Source: an uncultured Dokdonia sp. (GTDB taxonomy: Bacteria; Bacteroidota; Bacteroidia; Flavobacteriales; Flavobacteriaceae). Taken from it: a DNA stretch of 6,466 nucleotides. Shown in pieces: positions 5,841-6,466 of this stretch. The stretch covers positions 1-6,466 of the forward strand of contig CAKZKZ010000896.1 of the NCBI GenBank assembly GCA_937124495.1, in the 5' to 3' direction. The first letter of the stretch is position 1. Each line of letters opens with the position of its first letter. Position numbers and translations under genes: made by a program. The notes under the pieces are model-generated. The model searched no databases, was not told where the DNA came from, and worked only from the letters and a program-made list of their open reading frames with translations.

Positions 5841-6466
5841 ATGACGATCCCGTCTATTAAATATACAAAGTGTGGAAATATCAATATTGCTTACCAAGTG
5901 GTTGGGTCGGGGCCTATTGACTTGGTATATATCCCAGGCTGGGTATCTAATATTGATTGGATGTGGGCATGCCCAGAATTGGTAGGTTTTTTCAAAGAAT
6001 TAAGTACAGTAGCAAGAATCATACTTTTTGATAAGAGAGGAACCGGGCTTTCAGACCGAGTCGTTGAGATTTCAACAATGGAAGAACGTATGGAGGATAT
6101 AAAGGCAGTAATGGATGCTGCTGAATCTGAAAAAGCAATTCTGTTTGGACATTCTGAGGGAGGTAGTGTATCAGCCCTATTTAGTGCAACCTATCCCAAT
6201 CGAGTTTTGGCATTGATAGCCTTTGGTATTTTTGCAAAACGTCGATACTCAGAAGATTATCCATGGGCGCCAACAGATGCTGAGCGTCAGAAGGTGTATG
6301 ATATGATTGAAAATAGTTGGGGTAGTGGTAACATGAATTTGGAAGCAGCAGTACCCTCCAAGGCTAATGATCAACAATTTATGAGTTGGTTGGCTAGTTA
6401 CCTTAGATCTGGAGCTAGCCCTAAAGCAGCATTGCAACTCACCAAAATGAATACAGATGTGGATAT
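5841..6466 (+). CDS. Alpha/beta-hydrolase domain protein, probably the front of a hydrolase-cyclase fusion (partial)
   Basis: The frame opens at ATG 5841-5843 and runs to the right edge: 208 complete codons with no stop. The start is preceded by an A-rich stretch (CAAGAAAAA), and an in-frame TAA at 5814-5816 limits other choices. The sequence is an alpha/beta hydrolase: N-terminal NINIAYQVVGSGPIDLVYIP (13-32), oxyanion-region PGWVSN (32-37), FDKRGTGLSDR (63-73) and nucleophile elbow GHSEGG (103-108), which makes S105 the likely nucleophile. The catalytic Asp and His were not located and may lie beyond residue 208. The KYTKCGNINIAYQVVG opening and DKRGTGLSDR style are those I know from bacterial proteins in which this domain precedes a class III adenylate/guanylate cyclase domain, or less often a LuxR-type HTH. 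The cyclase itself is outside the window, so that part is inference. No signal peptide, so probably cytoplasmic. Confidence 0.85.
   Translation, partial: MTIPSIKYTKCGNINIAYQVVGSGPIDLVYIPGWVSNIDWMWACPELVGFFKELSTVARIILFDKRGTGLSDRVVEISTMEERMEDIKAVMDAAESEKAILFGHSEGGSVSALFSATYPNRVLALIAFGIFAKRRYSEDYPWAPTDAERQKVYDMIENSWGSGNMNLEAAVPSKANDQQFMSWLASYLRSGASPKAALQLTKMNTDVD

Noticed and set aside
6249..6437. Minus-strand open frame inside the hydrolase gene
   Set aside because: It is antisense to a clear alpha/beta-hydrolase coding sequence.

Overview
The window looks like chromosomal DNA from a low-GC member of the Flavobacteriaceae (Bacteroidota). The evidence is the protein content (a Bacteroidota-type HolA, an orphan HsdR-N-like protein, a DUF2652 protein and an OmpA-type lipoprotein), signal peptides ending in FA|Q or LASC, weak A-rich ribosome binding sites, and a CG-rich palindrome in otherwise AT-rich DNA. 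A marine Dokdonia-like lineage is my guess from the palindrome; it is not proven here.

Layout: (1) 1-110, minus strand, the N-terminus of an exported protein that runs off the left edge. (2) 111-679, a repeat-rich intergenic stretch holding a REP-like element, one copy of a 70-bp dispersed repeat and a strong hairpin terminator. (3) 680-3195, three minus-strand genes read right to left: a small HsdR-N/PD-(D/E)XK-like protein, a family 2 glycosyltransferase broken by one in-frame TAA, and an OmpA-domain lipoprotein that ends at the terminator. (4) 3232-4236, plus strand, holA (DNA polymerase III delta), divergent from the HsdR-N-like gene with only 36 bp between the start codons. (5) 4249-5343, minus strand, a DUF2652 protein with a class III cyclase-like N-terminus, converging on holA. 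(6) 5344-5840, an AT-rich intergenic stretch. (7) 5841 to the right edge, plus strand, an alpha/beta-hydrolase domain of the type usually fused to a class III adenylate/guanylate cyclase.

Working together: holA belongs to the replisome clamp loader and the lipoprotein to the cell envelope, so these are housekeeping genes. The right half is more unusual. It has a cyclase-fold protein of unknown function facing away from a hydrolase that probably carries a cyclase domain beyond the window. The other notable signals are non-coding: a 70-bp inverted repeat pair flanking the lipoprotein and glycosyltransferase genes, and a 14-16 bp palindrome found once between genes and once inside a coding sequence, where it is read in frame. 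No mobile-element gene, RNA gene or CRISPR array was recognised.
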